Source: Alphaproteobacteria bacterium (GTDB taxonomy: Bacteria; Pseudomonadota; Alphaproteobacteria; Micropepsales; Micropepsaceae). From it: DNA of 64,000 nucleotides. Where the stretch lies: the NCBI GenBank assembly GCA_003158585.1, contig PMKE01000071.1:114895-178894 (forward strand), read 5' to 3'. Position 1 is the first letter of the stretch. Each line of letters starts with the position of its first letter. Shown piece after piece: positions 27,035 through 36,262 of the stretch. Both the position numbers and the translations under genes were made by a program. The notes under the pieces were generated by a model. The model made no database searches and was not told the DNA's origin. It saw only the letters and a list, made by a program, of their open reading frames with translations.

Positions 27035-28129
27035 CTAGAGCGCGCGCGAAGCGTCGGTGCGCTCGATGGCTTCCTCGATGCGCACGGCGACGGACGTTCC
27101 CGCCCGTCCCATGCGTCCGCGCAGCAGCGGCACGCCGCGGCAGCGCATCTCGATCTTGGAATCCGGCGTGGCGTTGAGCATCACCGTCTCGCCGACCTGA
27201 AGGTTCATGATCTTGTTGAGCGGCATGATCTGTTCGTCGAGGATGGCGTCGATCTCGAGCCTGGTGGACCACAGCTCGGTCGCCAGATGGCCTTCCCAGA
27301 TGGAGTCGCGGCCGAATTTCTCGCCCATGAACTGCTGCAGCAGGAGCTTGCGGATCGGCTCCAGCGTGGCATAGGGCAGCAGCAGCTCGGTGCGTCCGCC
27401 GCGGTCTTCCATGTCGACGCGCAGCTTGACGAGGATTGCCGCATTGGCCGGCCGGGCGATCGCCGCGAAGCGCGGATTGGTTTCCAGACGGTCGAGTTGG
27501 AAGTTGACCGGCGCCAGAGGCTCGAAGGCCTGGCACATGTCCTGGAGGATCACCTCGATCATCCGCTGCACCAGCGTGCGTTCGATGGTGGTGTAGGGTC
27601 GGCCCTCGATCCGCATGGCGGAGGAACCGCGCCGTCCTCCCAGAAGCACGTCGACGATCGAGTAGATGAGGTTGGAATCGACGGTGAACAGGCCGTAATT
27701 GTCGAGCTGTTCGGCGTGGAACACCGCCAGGATGGCGGGCAGGGGGATCGAGTTCAGGTAATCGCCGAAGCGGATGGAGGTGATGTTGTCCAGGCTGACT
27801 TCGACGTTGTCCGAGGTGAAATTGCGCAAACTGGTCGTCATCAGCCGGACCAGCCGGTCGAAGACGATTTCCAGCATCGGCAGGCGCTCGTAGGAAACGA
27901 GCGCGGAATTGACGATGGCCCTGACGCCCGACTTGTCCTGAAGCTGGTCGCTGCTGACATCGAAGCCGAGGAGGGAATCGATTTCCTCCTGATTGAGGAT
28001 GCGCTCCGCCGGACCGGCGCCGGCTTCGGCAGAAGCGGCGTCGGCGGCGACGGTTTCGGGCGCAACGGCTTCCGTATTGGCGGCAGCTTCTGGTTTTTCG
28101 TCTACAGGGGTTTCCGGTTGGTCGGCCAT
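27035..28129 (-). CDS. fliM: Flagellar motor switch protein FliM
   Basis: 'ILNQEEIDSLLGFD', 'VFDRLVRLMTTSLRNFTSDNVEVSLDNITSIRFGDYLNSIPLPAILAVF'. Confidence 0.97.
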   Translation of the reverse strand: MADQPETPVDEKPEAAANTEAVAPETVAADAASAEAGAGPAERILNQEEIDSLLGFDVSSDQLQDKSGVRAIVNSALVSYERLPMLEIVFDRLVRLMTTSLRNFTSDNVEVSLDNITSIRFGDYLNSIPLPAILAVFHAEQLDNYGLFTVDSNLIYSIVDVLLGGRRGSSAMRIEGRPYTTIERTLVQRMIEVILQDMCQAFEPLAPVNFQLDRLETNPRFAAIARPANAAILVKLRVDMEDRGGRTELLLPYATLEPIRKLLLQQFMGEKFGRDSIWEGHLATELWSTRLEIDAILDEQIMPLNKIMNLQVGETVMLNATPDSKIEMRCRGVPLLRGRMGRAGTSVAVRIEEAIERTDASRAL

Positions 28130-28135
28130 GTCGTC

Positions 28136-28693
28136 CTACTGGATAATCATTTCCTTGAGGAGCACGTCGCGCACGCGATAAGGCGCGGCGGCCACATTGG
28201 TGCGGCGCAACAGTTCCTCTTTGATGCGCATGATTCCGGCCGAGCCCTTCAGGTCGTCGGCTCTGAGCTCGCGCAGATAACCCTGGAACTGATCGACGAT
28301 GCGCGGGGTCAGCGCCTGCACGCCGGCCTTTTCCTCCGCCGTGAAGAGTTCCAGCGATACCGAGAGCTTGAGATAGGCGGCCGATCCGTCCGAGGTCTGG
28401 ATGTTCACGATGAGATCGGGCACGTCGTAATACGCCACCTGCGGCGGCGTGGCCGGGATTTCCGGAACCGAGGCGGTCTCGGCGTTTCCGCTTGAGCCCG
28501 ACCCGCTGAAGACGAAGAAGTAAAGTCCGGCGCCGACACCCAGTAGCAGCACCAGCGCGCCGCCTCCGGCGATCATCAGGAGCTTCTTGTTGCCGAGCAG
28601 TTTCTTAACGAAACCTTGCTTTGTCTCGACCTTCTTCTCGCCCTCTTCACCTTCTTCGGGGTCGGGTGCCGGGAGTTTTTCTTGCTTTGCCAT
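28136..28693 (-). CDS. fliL: Flagellar basal body-associated protein FliL
   Basis: Single TM then 'YYDVPDLIVNIQTSDGSAAYLKLSVSLELF'. Confidence 0.93.
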   Translation of the reverse strand: MAKQEKLPAPDPEEGEEGEKKVETKQGFVKKLLGNKKLLMIAGGGALVLLLGVGAGLYFFVFSGSGSSGNAETASVPEIPATPPQVAYYDVPDLIVNIQTSDGSAAYLKLSVSLELFTAEEKAGVQALTPRIVDQFQGYLRELRADDLKGSAGIMRIKEELLRRTNVAAAPYRVRDVLLKEMIIQ

Positions 28694-28847
28694 CGTTCGT
28701 CCGCATTCAGAGGCTTAACGGCGACGTTATGCTCGCGTGGTTAAGGAGTGGTTCAAATCGCCTGCGACGGCAGAGTTCCCCCGGCAGAAATTGCCGGAGA
28801 CAGACGAGAGGGGTGCAGAAAACCAGCAGAACCGGCGGTCTCATGAA

Positions 28848-28863
28848 TGGCACGGCCCGTGCA
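28848..28863 (+). promoter_or_regulatory. Candidate sigma-54 promoter upstream of flgF
   Basis: TGGCACG-GCCC-GTGCA, one mismatch to TGGCACG-N4-TTGCA; 42 bp upstream of flgF ATG. Confidence 0.6.
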
Positions 28864-28904
28864 GCCCGCAGAAGCGGCGAAGGACCAGAAGGGATCCCTG
28901 CCCC

Positions 28905-29642
28905 ATGGATAATGCATCTCTCGTAAGTCTTTCCTACCAGCTTGCGGCCTTCCGCTCGATGGATGTGATCGCCAACAATCTGGCGAACGTGTCGACGCCT
29001 GCCTACAAGCGAGAAGACGCGAAATTCGAGGAGCTGATCCAGCAGGTCCAGCCGGCCGAGGACCAGAGTGGTCCGCAGACCTTAAGTTTCGTGAGCGACG
29101 CCGGCACGGTGCGCGATCTGAGCGAAGGCCGGCTCGACACGACGGGCTCCCCCTACGATTTGGCTATCAGCGGCAAGGGTTATTTCGTCATCCAGACCGC
29201 GGGCGGCGAGCGCTACACGCGCAACGGCCATTTCACTCTCAACGCCGACGGCGTGATCGTCACCGGCGAAGGCGATCCGGTTCTCGGCGACGGCGGGCCG
29301 ATCACCATCGCGGCGGACGACGGCGATATCGGCATCGGGGCTGACGGCACGGTCAGCGGCAAGCAGGGGCAAATTGCCAAGCTGCGCCTGGTGACCTTCG
29401 CCGACGAGCGGGCGCTCAAGAAGACGGGGGCTAGCCTTTACTCCACCGGTCAGACTCCCGAACCGGCGACGGAGGCAAAGCTCACCCAGGGCATGCTCGA
29501 AAACTCCAACGTCCAGCCCGTCATCGAGATTTCACGCATGATCGAAGTCATGCGCGCCTACGAAGCGACCGCGACACTGGCAAAGAGCGCGGATGACCTG
29601 AAACGCCGGGCCGTCGAAAAGCTCGGCACCGTCCCGGGATAA
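28905..29642 (+). CDS. flgF: Flagellar basal-body rod protein FlgF
   Basis: 'MDNASLVSLSYQLAAFRSMDVIANNLANVSTPAYKRE'; C-term 'VQPVIEISRMIEVMRAYEATATL'. Confidence 0.95.
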   Translation: MDNASLVSLSYQLAAFRSMDVIANNLANVSTPAYKREDAKFEELIQQVQPAEDQSGPQTLSFVSDAGTVRDLSEGRLDTTGSPYDLAISGKGYFVIQTAGGERYTRNGHFTLNADGVIVTGEGDPVLGDGGPITIAADDGDIGIGADGTVSGKQGQIAKLRLVTFADERALKKTGASLYSTGQTPEPATEAKLTQGMLENSNVQPVIEISRMIEVMRAYEATATLAKSADDLKRRAVEKLGTVPG

Positions 29643-29654
29643 GGAGAAGCAGCC

Positions 29655-30443
29655 ATGCGCGCCCTTAGTATCGCAGCCACCGGAATGCTCGCACAGCAGA
29701 CCAACGTCGAAGTCATCGCCAACAACTTGGCGAACATGAACACGACCGGTTACAAGCAACAGCGTGCGGCGTTCCAGGATCTTCTCTATCAGAACATCCA
29801 GCAGGCCGGCGCCCAGTCCTCGGACGCGGGCACGCTGCTGCCCTCGGGAATCCAGCTCGGCGCGGGTGTGCGCACGGCTGCGGTCTACCGCGTCACCGGT
29901 GCCGGCGACCTCAAGAGCACCTCCAACCCCTATGACGTGGCGATCAACGGGGCGGGCTATTTCCGCGTCCAGATGCCGGACGGCACCGACGCCTACACGC
30001 GCGACGGCAATTTCTCGTTGTCGCCGGAAGGCCAGCTCGTAACGCAACAGGGCTATGTCGTGGCGCCGGGTATTGCCATCCCCTCCACCGCGACGGCCGT
30101 GACGATCAACAGCCAGGGCCAGGTACAGGTGACGATTCCGGGGCAGACGGCGACACAGACTGTAGGCCAGCTCGAACTGACGCGCTTTCCGAACGACGCA
30201 GGCCTCAAGGCGAACGGCGACAACCTGTTCTCTGAAACCGCCTCGTCGGGCGCGCCGCAGGCCGGCGTTCCGGGTTCGACGGGATACGGCACGATCCAGC
30301 AGTACTTTCTGGAAACCTCCAACGTCGACGCGGTGGAGGAAATCACCTCGCTGATCTCCGCGCAACGCGCCTATGAAATGAACTCGAAGGTGGTCACGGC
30401 CGCCGACGAAATGCTGTCCGAAACCGCAAAGCTGGGAGCCTGA
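29655..30443 (+). CDS. flgG: Flagellar basal-body rod protein FlgG
   Basis: 'MRALSIAATGMLAQQTNVEVIANNLANMNTTGYKQQRAAFQDLLYQ'. Confidence 0.97.
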   Translation: MRALSIAATGMLAQQTNVEVIANNLANMNTTGYKQQRAAFQDLLYQNIQQAGAQSSDAGTLLPSGIQLGAGVRTAAVYRVTGAGDLKSTSNPYDVAINGAGYFRVQMPDGTDAYTRDGNFSLSPEGQLVTQQGYVVAPGIAIPSTATAVTINSQGQVQVTIPGQTATQTVGQLELTRFPNDAGLKANGDNLFSETASSGAPQAGVPGSTGYGTIQQYFLETSNVDAVEEITSLISAQRAYEMNSKVVTAADEMLSETAKLGA

Positions 30444-30445
30444 CG

Positions 30446-30913
30446 ATGATGCGAATTTTTCTGGTCGTATGGGCACTTGTGCTGTGCTGGCCGGCATTCG
30501 GCGGCGTGCGCGTGGTGGTTCCCTCGCACGACATCGCGCGCGGCGCCATGATCGCACAGAGCGATCTCACCTTTGGCACGGTCGCGAACGATGTGATGTC
30601 GGGAACGATCACAGCCATGAACGACCTCGTCGGCATGCAGGCGCGCCGCACGCTGCGCGCCGGAGAAACCCTGCGAACCGAGGATGTGCGCCGGCCGACC
30701 TTGGTGACCAAGGGCTCGACCGTGAGCATGAGTTTCGAGGCGCCCGGGATCGTCCTCACCGCCACGGGTAAGGCGATGAGCGAGGGTGGTCTCGGCGAAA
30801 CCGTGACGGTACAGAATCCCGCGTCCTACCGGATGATCAGCGCCGTGGTTGTCGGGCCGGGTCAGGTGCGCGCCCAGGCCGGCGGCCCTCGCCTTGCAGA
30901 TGTCCAGCGTTGA
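30446..30913 (+). CDS. flgA: Flagellar basal body P-ring formation chaperone FlgA (short form)
   Basis: SAF-like 'VVVPSHDIARGAMIAQSDLTFG' and 'TVSMSFEAPGIVLTATGKAMSEGGLGETVTVQN'; position between flgG and flgH. Confidence 0.92.
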   Translation: MMRIFLVVWALVLCWPAFGGVRVVVPSHDIARGAMIAQSDLTFGTVANDVMSGTITAMNDLVGMQARRTLRAGETLRTEDVRRPTLVTKGSTVSMSFEAPGIVLTATGKAMSEGGLGETVTVQNPASYRMISAVVVGPGQVRAQAGGPRLADVQR

Positions 30914-30923
30914 GGAGGTTCCC

Positions 30924-31649
30924 ATGAGTCTGCGCAACACACTTCTCCTCGCCGCCGCCGCCAGTCTGCTGGCCGGCTGCAGCACCTACGAACGGCTGTC
31001 GGATCTCGGCACGGGCGTCAAGCTGTCGCCGATCACCAATCCCGCACAGACGCAGCCGGTGTCGGTGCCGATGCCGCAACCGTCCGTCGAACCGCGTGGC
31101 CGCGATTCGCTGTGGCAGCCGGGCGCACGCAGCTTCTTCCACGATCCCCGCGCCAGCCGCATCGGAGACATCATCACCGTCAACATCTCCGTCGCCGACG
31201 CCGCGAAGATTTCCAACACCACCAGCCGTTCGCGGACCAATTCCGACGACGCCAGCATGTCCAACCTGTTTGGACTGGAAAGATATCTCCAGGCGTCGCA
31301 CATGGACCCGTCCAAGCTGGTGGGCATGGGCTCCAACACCTCGAATGTCGGTGGCGGCTCGGTGAACCGTTCGGAGACCATCAATCTGACGCTGGCCGCA
31401 CTCGTCACCCAGGTGCTGCCCAACGGCAACATGGTGATTGCGGGCCATCAGCAGATGAAGGTGAACGGAGAAATGCGCGACTTGCAGATTTCCGGCATCG
31501 TCCGCACCGAGGACATCACCAGCTCCAACACCATCGACCTGACGCAGATCGCCGAGGCGCGTATTTCCTACGGCGGCAAGGGCACGGTCAGCGACGTGCA
31601 GGAGCCGCGCCTGGGCAGCCAGCTCTACGACATCCTGATGCCCTGGTAG
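30924..31649 (+). CDS. flgH: Flagellar L-ring protein FlgH
   Basis: Lipobox 'LLAGCSTYERL'; 'SFFHDPRASRIGDIITVNISVADAAKISNTTSRS'. Confidence 0.96.
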   Translation: MSLRNTLLLAAAASLLAGCSTYERLSDLGTGVKLSPITNPAQTQPVSVPMPQPSVEPRGRDSLWQPGARSFFHDPRASRIGDIITVNISVADAAKISNTTSRSRTNSDDASMSNLFGLERYLQASHMDPSKLVGMGSNTSNVGGGSVNRSETINLTLAALVTQVLPNGNMVIAGHQQMKVNGEMRDLQISGIVRTEDITSSNTIDLTQIAEARISYGGKGTVSDVQEPRLGSQLYDILMPW

Positions 31650-31673
31650 AAAGGATGGAATGCGGAAAAAGAA

Positions 31674-31701
31674 AGCGGCGCCGAAAGGCGCCGCTCTTCT
31701 T
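31674..31701. terminator. Rho-independent hairpin between convergent flgH and dksA
   Basis: AGCGGCGCC-GAAA-GGCGCCGCT perfect stem followed by CTTCTT. Confidence 0.8.
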
Positions 31702-31718
31702 ATGTGGTGCCGGCTGCG

Positions 31719-32135
31719 TCAGTCGTCCCGGTAGACCTTCTCGCGCCGCTCGTGTCGCTCCTGCGCCTCGATCGAAAGCGTGGCGATGGGGCGCGCATCC
31801 AGCCTTTTCAGCGAGATCGGTTCGCCCGTCTCCTCGCAGAACCCGTAGGAGCCGTCCTCGATCCGGCGCAGCGCCGAGTCGATCTTCGAGATCAGCTTGC
31901 GCTGGCGGTCGCGCGTGCGCAGTTCGAGTTGGCGCTCGGCCTCTGTCGAGGCGCGGTCGGCCAGATCGGCGTGCGGCACGGTTTCGGCTTGCAAATTCTG
32001 GATCGTCTCGCGGCTCTCGCGGAGAATCTCGTCTTTCCAGTTGAGAAGCTTGCGCCGGAAATACTCGCGCTGCTTCTCGTTCATGAAGGGCTCGCTTTCC
32101 GACGGCCTGTAGCCGGACGGAAGTTGGGTACCCAT
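31719..32135 (-). CDS. dksA: RNA polymerase-binding protein DksA
   Basis: 'EKQREYFRRKLLNWKDEIL...ALRRIEDGSYGFCEETGEPISLKRLDARPIATLSIEAQERHERRE'. Confidence 0.95.
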   Translation of the reverse strand: MGTQLPSGYRPSESEPFMNEKQREYFRRKLLNWKDEILRESRETIQNLQAETVPHADLADRASTEAERQLELRTRDRQRKLISKIDSALRRIEDGSYGFCEETGEPISLKRLDARPIATLSIEAQERHERREKVYRDD

Positions 32136-32649
32136 GCACTCTCCCTTCGGACAAAGCCGCTCGATGCGCGGGGGTTATAGCGGCCCAATGGTTACGCTTC
32201 AATCAAGATTGCGAGACGGTGTTAAGACCGAAAAACGTCCCCGATCAAGGCGTTGAATGCCGTACCGGCGACCTGCGTCAAGGTTGACGCAGCGGGCTAC
32301 CTCCGGTCGACGAAGGCCGTCAGTGCCGCGAGCACGATATTGGCGGCAGGCCGGAAGGGCTGACCGCGCGGCGACACCCGGCACGGACCAGCCGACATCT
32401 ACCCGCGGCGAACCGCAGCCGGAGCGGCAACGACCTAGTCTTGCTGCGAACGGCACGCCGTAATGGCCGGTGAAGATGATTATCCTCCGCAGGCCGCGAT
32501 CCTGGCTGGGAATGGGAACGGTCGTTGTTTCCGGGCGAATTTGCGCTTACGGACAAGGGGACAACGGGGGGCAGAGAGCGCCGCCGCACGGGGTGGACAC
32601 TGGGGAAGCAATGGCCTATATCCCCGCACCCCTTTCAAGGGCCCCATGA

Positions 32650-32726
<77 letters not shown>

Positions 32727-32736
32727 GCACGAACAT

Positions 32737-32763
32737 GAAGGCCGGTCTGTACCGGCCTTCTTT
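32737..32763 (+). terminator. Terminator hairpin after tRNA-fMet
   Basis: GAAGGCCGGT-CTGT-ACCGGCCTTC-TTTCG. Confidence 0.75.
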
Positions 32764-32856
32764 CGTATGGGCGGCGCCTGCCGTATTAAAGTAGGATCAG
32801 TACAAGGCCATTCGAAATTCGCATATAGTCCGCCCGGCGGCGCCACTTTTCGAAAC

Positions 32857-35800
32857 ATGTCCAACAAACCGGTTTTTTTCGACGACACAGGCCGACGCGC
32901 TGCGCACTTCTCCACTCTGGGATGGGTCGCCGCGGTCCTAAGCACCATTCTGGGCATCGCTTTCGTGGCGAGCATCCTGGCGATGCAGCAGGTGCCGAGC
33001 CCTCAGCTGCCCGTCCGGATGACGGCGAACAACCAGCTTGTCCGCAAGGCTGTGGCTCCGGCGTTGCTGAGACCGGCTGCCCGGCTCGCCGCCGAAGCGA
33101 GAAAGCGGGAGCTCCGACGGCAAATGAGAAACGCGCACGAGACGCCGGCACGTGCTCTCTCGGCCGCCCTTCGCCCGTCGACCGACAGGCCCCTGAGCCT
33201 CGGCTTCTACGTCAACTGGGACGATGCCAGTTATCCCGCGCTCAGACGTGCCCTTCCCAAGCTGGACTGGGTCTTGCCGAGCTGGCTCTCGCTCGAAGGG
33301 CCCGACATGGCCCTCAAGAGTTCGCTGGACGACAAGGCCCTCAAGCTGGTGCGGGAAACGCGCCCGGCCGTTCCGATTCTCCCTGTGCTGCAGAATGCCA
33401 TTCATGGTGAATGGAACGGTCCCGGCCTGCAAACGCTGCTCGCCGATCCGGCACGCCGGGCAACACTCGAGAAGGGGATCGTAGCTTTTCTTGCGGCTAA
33501 CGAACTGCAAGGCATCGTCGTCGATTTCGAGATGGTGCCGCAGGGCGCACACAAGGACCTCGGCGTGTTTCTGACGGAGTTGTCTGCGGCATTCGCGCCG
33601 CACGGCTGGATCGTCGTTCAGGCCGCACCCTACGACGATGCCGGTTGGCCCTATGCCGTTTACGCCAAGTCCATCGATTACACGATGCTCATGGCTTACG
33701 ACGAACATGACGATAGCAGTCCATCGGGTGCCATCGCCGGACAAACGTGGTTTGAGAATACGCTCGACAAACGGATGCAGGTCCTGGCGCCGAACCGCAC
33801 CATCGTTGCGATAGGCGGTTATGCTTATGATTGGCACGGCGGGGATAATGCCGACGATCTCAGTTTCCAGGACGCCGCCGTCGCGGCGCGCGATTCCGGT
33901 GCCCGGGTCGATTTCGATCCCGACAGCGACAATCCGCATTTCTCCTACATCGAGAACGGCAACGTGAAGCACGATGTCTGGTTCCTGGACGGCGTGACCG
34001 CCTACAACCAAATCCATGCCGCCGATGTCTATCGTCCTGCGGGTTACGCTTTATGGCGGCTCGGCAGCGAGGATTCCTCGATCTGGTCCGTGCTCGGTAG
34101 GCGCTACGGTGCCGGCGCACCCCAGGCACTCGAGAAAATTCCGACCAACCAGGATGTGGACTTCGAAGGCGAAGGAGAGATTCTGCGCGTAGAAGACAAT
34201 CCGGCGCCCGGAAGCCGCAGCTTCGAAATCGACCCGCAAACCGGCGATATCGACGACGAGACCTATACGGTGCTGCCGACCACCTATGTCATCCGCCGCG
34301 CCGGCCTGGTGCCGCATACGCTAGCGTTGACCTTCGACGACGGCCCCGACCCACAATGGACGCCGCAGATTCTCGAGATCCTGAAAGAGAAGAACGTCAA
34401 AGCGACCTTTTTCATCATCGGGGCCAATGCGGAAGCCAATCCCGGCCTCATCCAGCGTATTCTCGATGACGGCAACGAGATCGGAAATCACACCTTCACC
34501 CATCCCAATCTCGCAGAGACCTCCAACGCCGCCGACAGTGTCGAGTTGAATGCGACCCAGCGTCTGTTCCAGGCCTTGACGGGTCGCTCGATGCGGCTGT
34601 TCCGCCCGCCTTATCTGGGCGACGCGGAGCCGGTGACGGAAGAAGAAATCATTCCGGTCGAGATCGCGCAAAACCAGGGCTACATCACCGTCGGCGTGCA
34701 TGTCGATCCCTCGGACTGGGAGAAGCCGACGCTGCCGGAGATGATGCAGCGCGTTTTCAAGGAGGTGAACGATCCCAATCCCGAATTCCGCGGCAATATC
34801 ATTCTTCTGCACGACTCCGGCGGCGACCGTTCCCAGACCGTGGCCCTGCTTCCGGAGTTGATCGATCAGCTGCGTGCCCACGGCTATCATTTCGTGCTGG
34901 TTTCGCAGCTCGCCGGCCTGACCCGCGATCAGGCCATGCCGCCCTTGGCGCCCAGTTTCGAGCTGTTTATCGACCGGCTGGTGTTTCTCACCGTGAGCTG
35001 GGTCGGCAGCGTGCTCTATTACTGCTTCCTGGTCGCGATCTTCCTCGGCATCGGCCGTCTTCTGCTGCTGTGCGGATTGAGCTTATGGAATCGGTGCCGC
35101 GCCCGGGCGGAAGAGGAAGCCTTGCCGCCGGCCGGTCTCCTGCCGGTTTCGGTTATCATTCCAGCCTACAACGAGGAGAAGGTCGTCGCTTCCACCATCG
35201 AGCGGATTCTGAACAGCGACTACGGCAACATCGAAGTCCTCGTCGTCGACGACGGATCGCAGGACAAAACTGCCGACGTCGTGCGCGCGCGTTTCGGCGG
35301 TAACGCCAAAGTTACGCTCGTCAGCGTCGCCAACGGCGGCAAGGCCAGGGCCCTGAACACCGGATTGGCGCGCGCCAAGGGCGACATCGTTGTGGCGCTC
35401 GACGCCGATACCGAATTCAACCGCGATACGATTTCCCGCCTGGTGCGCTGGTTCGGCGATCCTGCCGTCGGCGCCGTGGCCGGCAACGCCAAGGTCGGCA
35501 ACCGGATCAATACCGTCACGCGCTGGCAGGCGCTGGAATACATCGTGGCGCAGAACCTGGAGCGGCGGGCTCTGGCGGCGCTCGGCACGATCACCGTCGT
35601 TCCCGGCGCTGTCGGCGCCTGGCGGCGCGCGGCTTTGGAGGAAATCGGCGGTTATCCGGTCGATACGCTGGCGGAAGATCAGGACCTGACGATCGCCTTG
35701 CAGCGCGCCGGATACAAGGTGCGCTTCGACGGTTCGGCGATTGCCTGGACCGAGGCCCCGGCCACGATGCGCAGCCTCGCCAAGCAGCGTTTCCGCTGGA

Positions 35801-36258
35801 CCTTCGGTACGCTGCAATGCCTCTGGAAATACCGCGATATGACGTTCAATTCGCGCTATCGGGCACTGGGCTTGGTGGCGTTGCCGCAGGTATGGCTGTT
35901 TCAGATTCTGCTGACGGCTCTGGCCCCCGTCGCCGACCTGCTGCTGGTATGGCAGCTCTTGACCCAATGGCTTGCCTACCTTCAGCACGGCGCGGAATTC
36001 TCCAACGACAATCTCGTCACGGTCGCTATCTATTACTGCGTCTTCATGGTGGTCGATTTGACCGCTGCACTGGTCGGCTTCTTCATGGAGAAACGGGAGA
36101 GCTGGAGCCTGTTGTGGTGGCTGATGCTGCAGCGCTTCGGCTATCGTCAGCTGATGTATTACGTCGTGATGCGCTCGATCGCGACGGCCTTGCGGGGGGC
36201 GGTCGTGGGCTGGGGCAAGCTCGAGCGCACCGGAACGGTGAAGCCGCGGCACGCCTGA
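32857..36258 (+). CDS. Trifunctional fusion: GH18-like domain + polysaccharide deacetylase (CE4) + family 2 glycosyltransferase
   Basis: GH18-like 'LQGIVVDFEMVP...YTMLMAYDEHDDSS'; CE4 'LALTFDDGPDPQWTPQILEIL...IGNHTFTHPNL'; GT2 'VSVIIPAYNEEKVVASTIERIL...QRFRWTFGTLQ'. Confidence 0.92.
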   Translation: MSNKPVFFDDTGRRAAHFSTLGWVAAVLSTILGIAFVASILAMQQVPSPQLPVRMTANNQLVRKAVAPALLRPAARLAAEARKRELRRQMRNAHETPARALSAALRPSTDRPLSLGFYVNWDDASYPALRRALPKLDWVLPSWLSLEGPDMALKSSLDDKALKLVRETRPAVPILPVLQNAIHGEWNGPGLQTLLADPARRATLEKGIVAFLAANELQGIVVDFEMVPQGAHKDLGVFLTELSAAFAPHGWIVVQAAPYDDAGWPYAVYAKSIDYTMLMAYDEHDDSSPSGAIAGQTWFENTLDKRMQVLAPNRTIVAIGGYAYDWHGGDNADDLSFQDAAVAARDSGARVDFDPDSDNPHFSYIENGNVKHDVWFLDGVTAYNQIHAADVYRPAGYALWRLGSEDSSIWSVLGRRYGAGAPQALEKIPTNQDVDFEGEGEILRVEDNPAPGSRSFEIDPQTGDIDDETYTVLPTTYVIRRAGLVPHTLALTFDDGPDPQWTPQILEILKEKNVKATFFIIGANAEANPGLIQRILDDGNEIGNHTFTHPNLAETSNAADSVELNATQRLFQALTGRSMRLFRPPYLGDAEPVTEEEIIPVEIAQNQGYITVGVHVDPSDWEKPTLPEMMQRVFKEVNDPNPEFRGNIILLHDSGGDRSQTVALLPELIDQLRAHGYHFVLVSQLAGLTRDQAMPPLAPSFELFIDRLVFLTVSWVGSVLYYCFLVAIFLGIGRLLLLCGLSLWNRCRARAEEEALPPAGLLPVSVIIPAYNEEKVVASTIERILNSDYGNIEVLVVDDGSQDKTADVVRARFGGNAKVTLVSVANGGKARALNTGLARAKGDIVVALDADTEFNRDTISRLVRWFGDPAVGAVAGNAKVGNRINTVTRWQALEYIVAQNLERRALAALGTITVVPGAVGAWRRAALEEIGGYPVDTLAEDQDLTIALQRAGYKVRFDGSAIAWTEAPATMRSLAKQRFRWTFGTLQCLWKYRDMTFNSRYRALGLVALPQVWLFQILLTALAPVADLLLVWQLLTQWLAYLQHGAEFSNDNLVTVAIYYCVFMVVDLTAALVGFFMEKRESWSLLWWLMLQRFGYRQLMYYVVMRSIATALRGAVVGWGKLERTGTVKPRHA

Positions 36259-36262
36259 TCTT

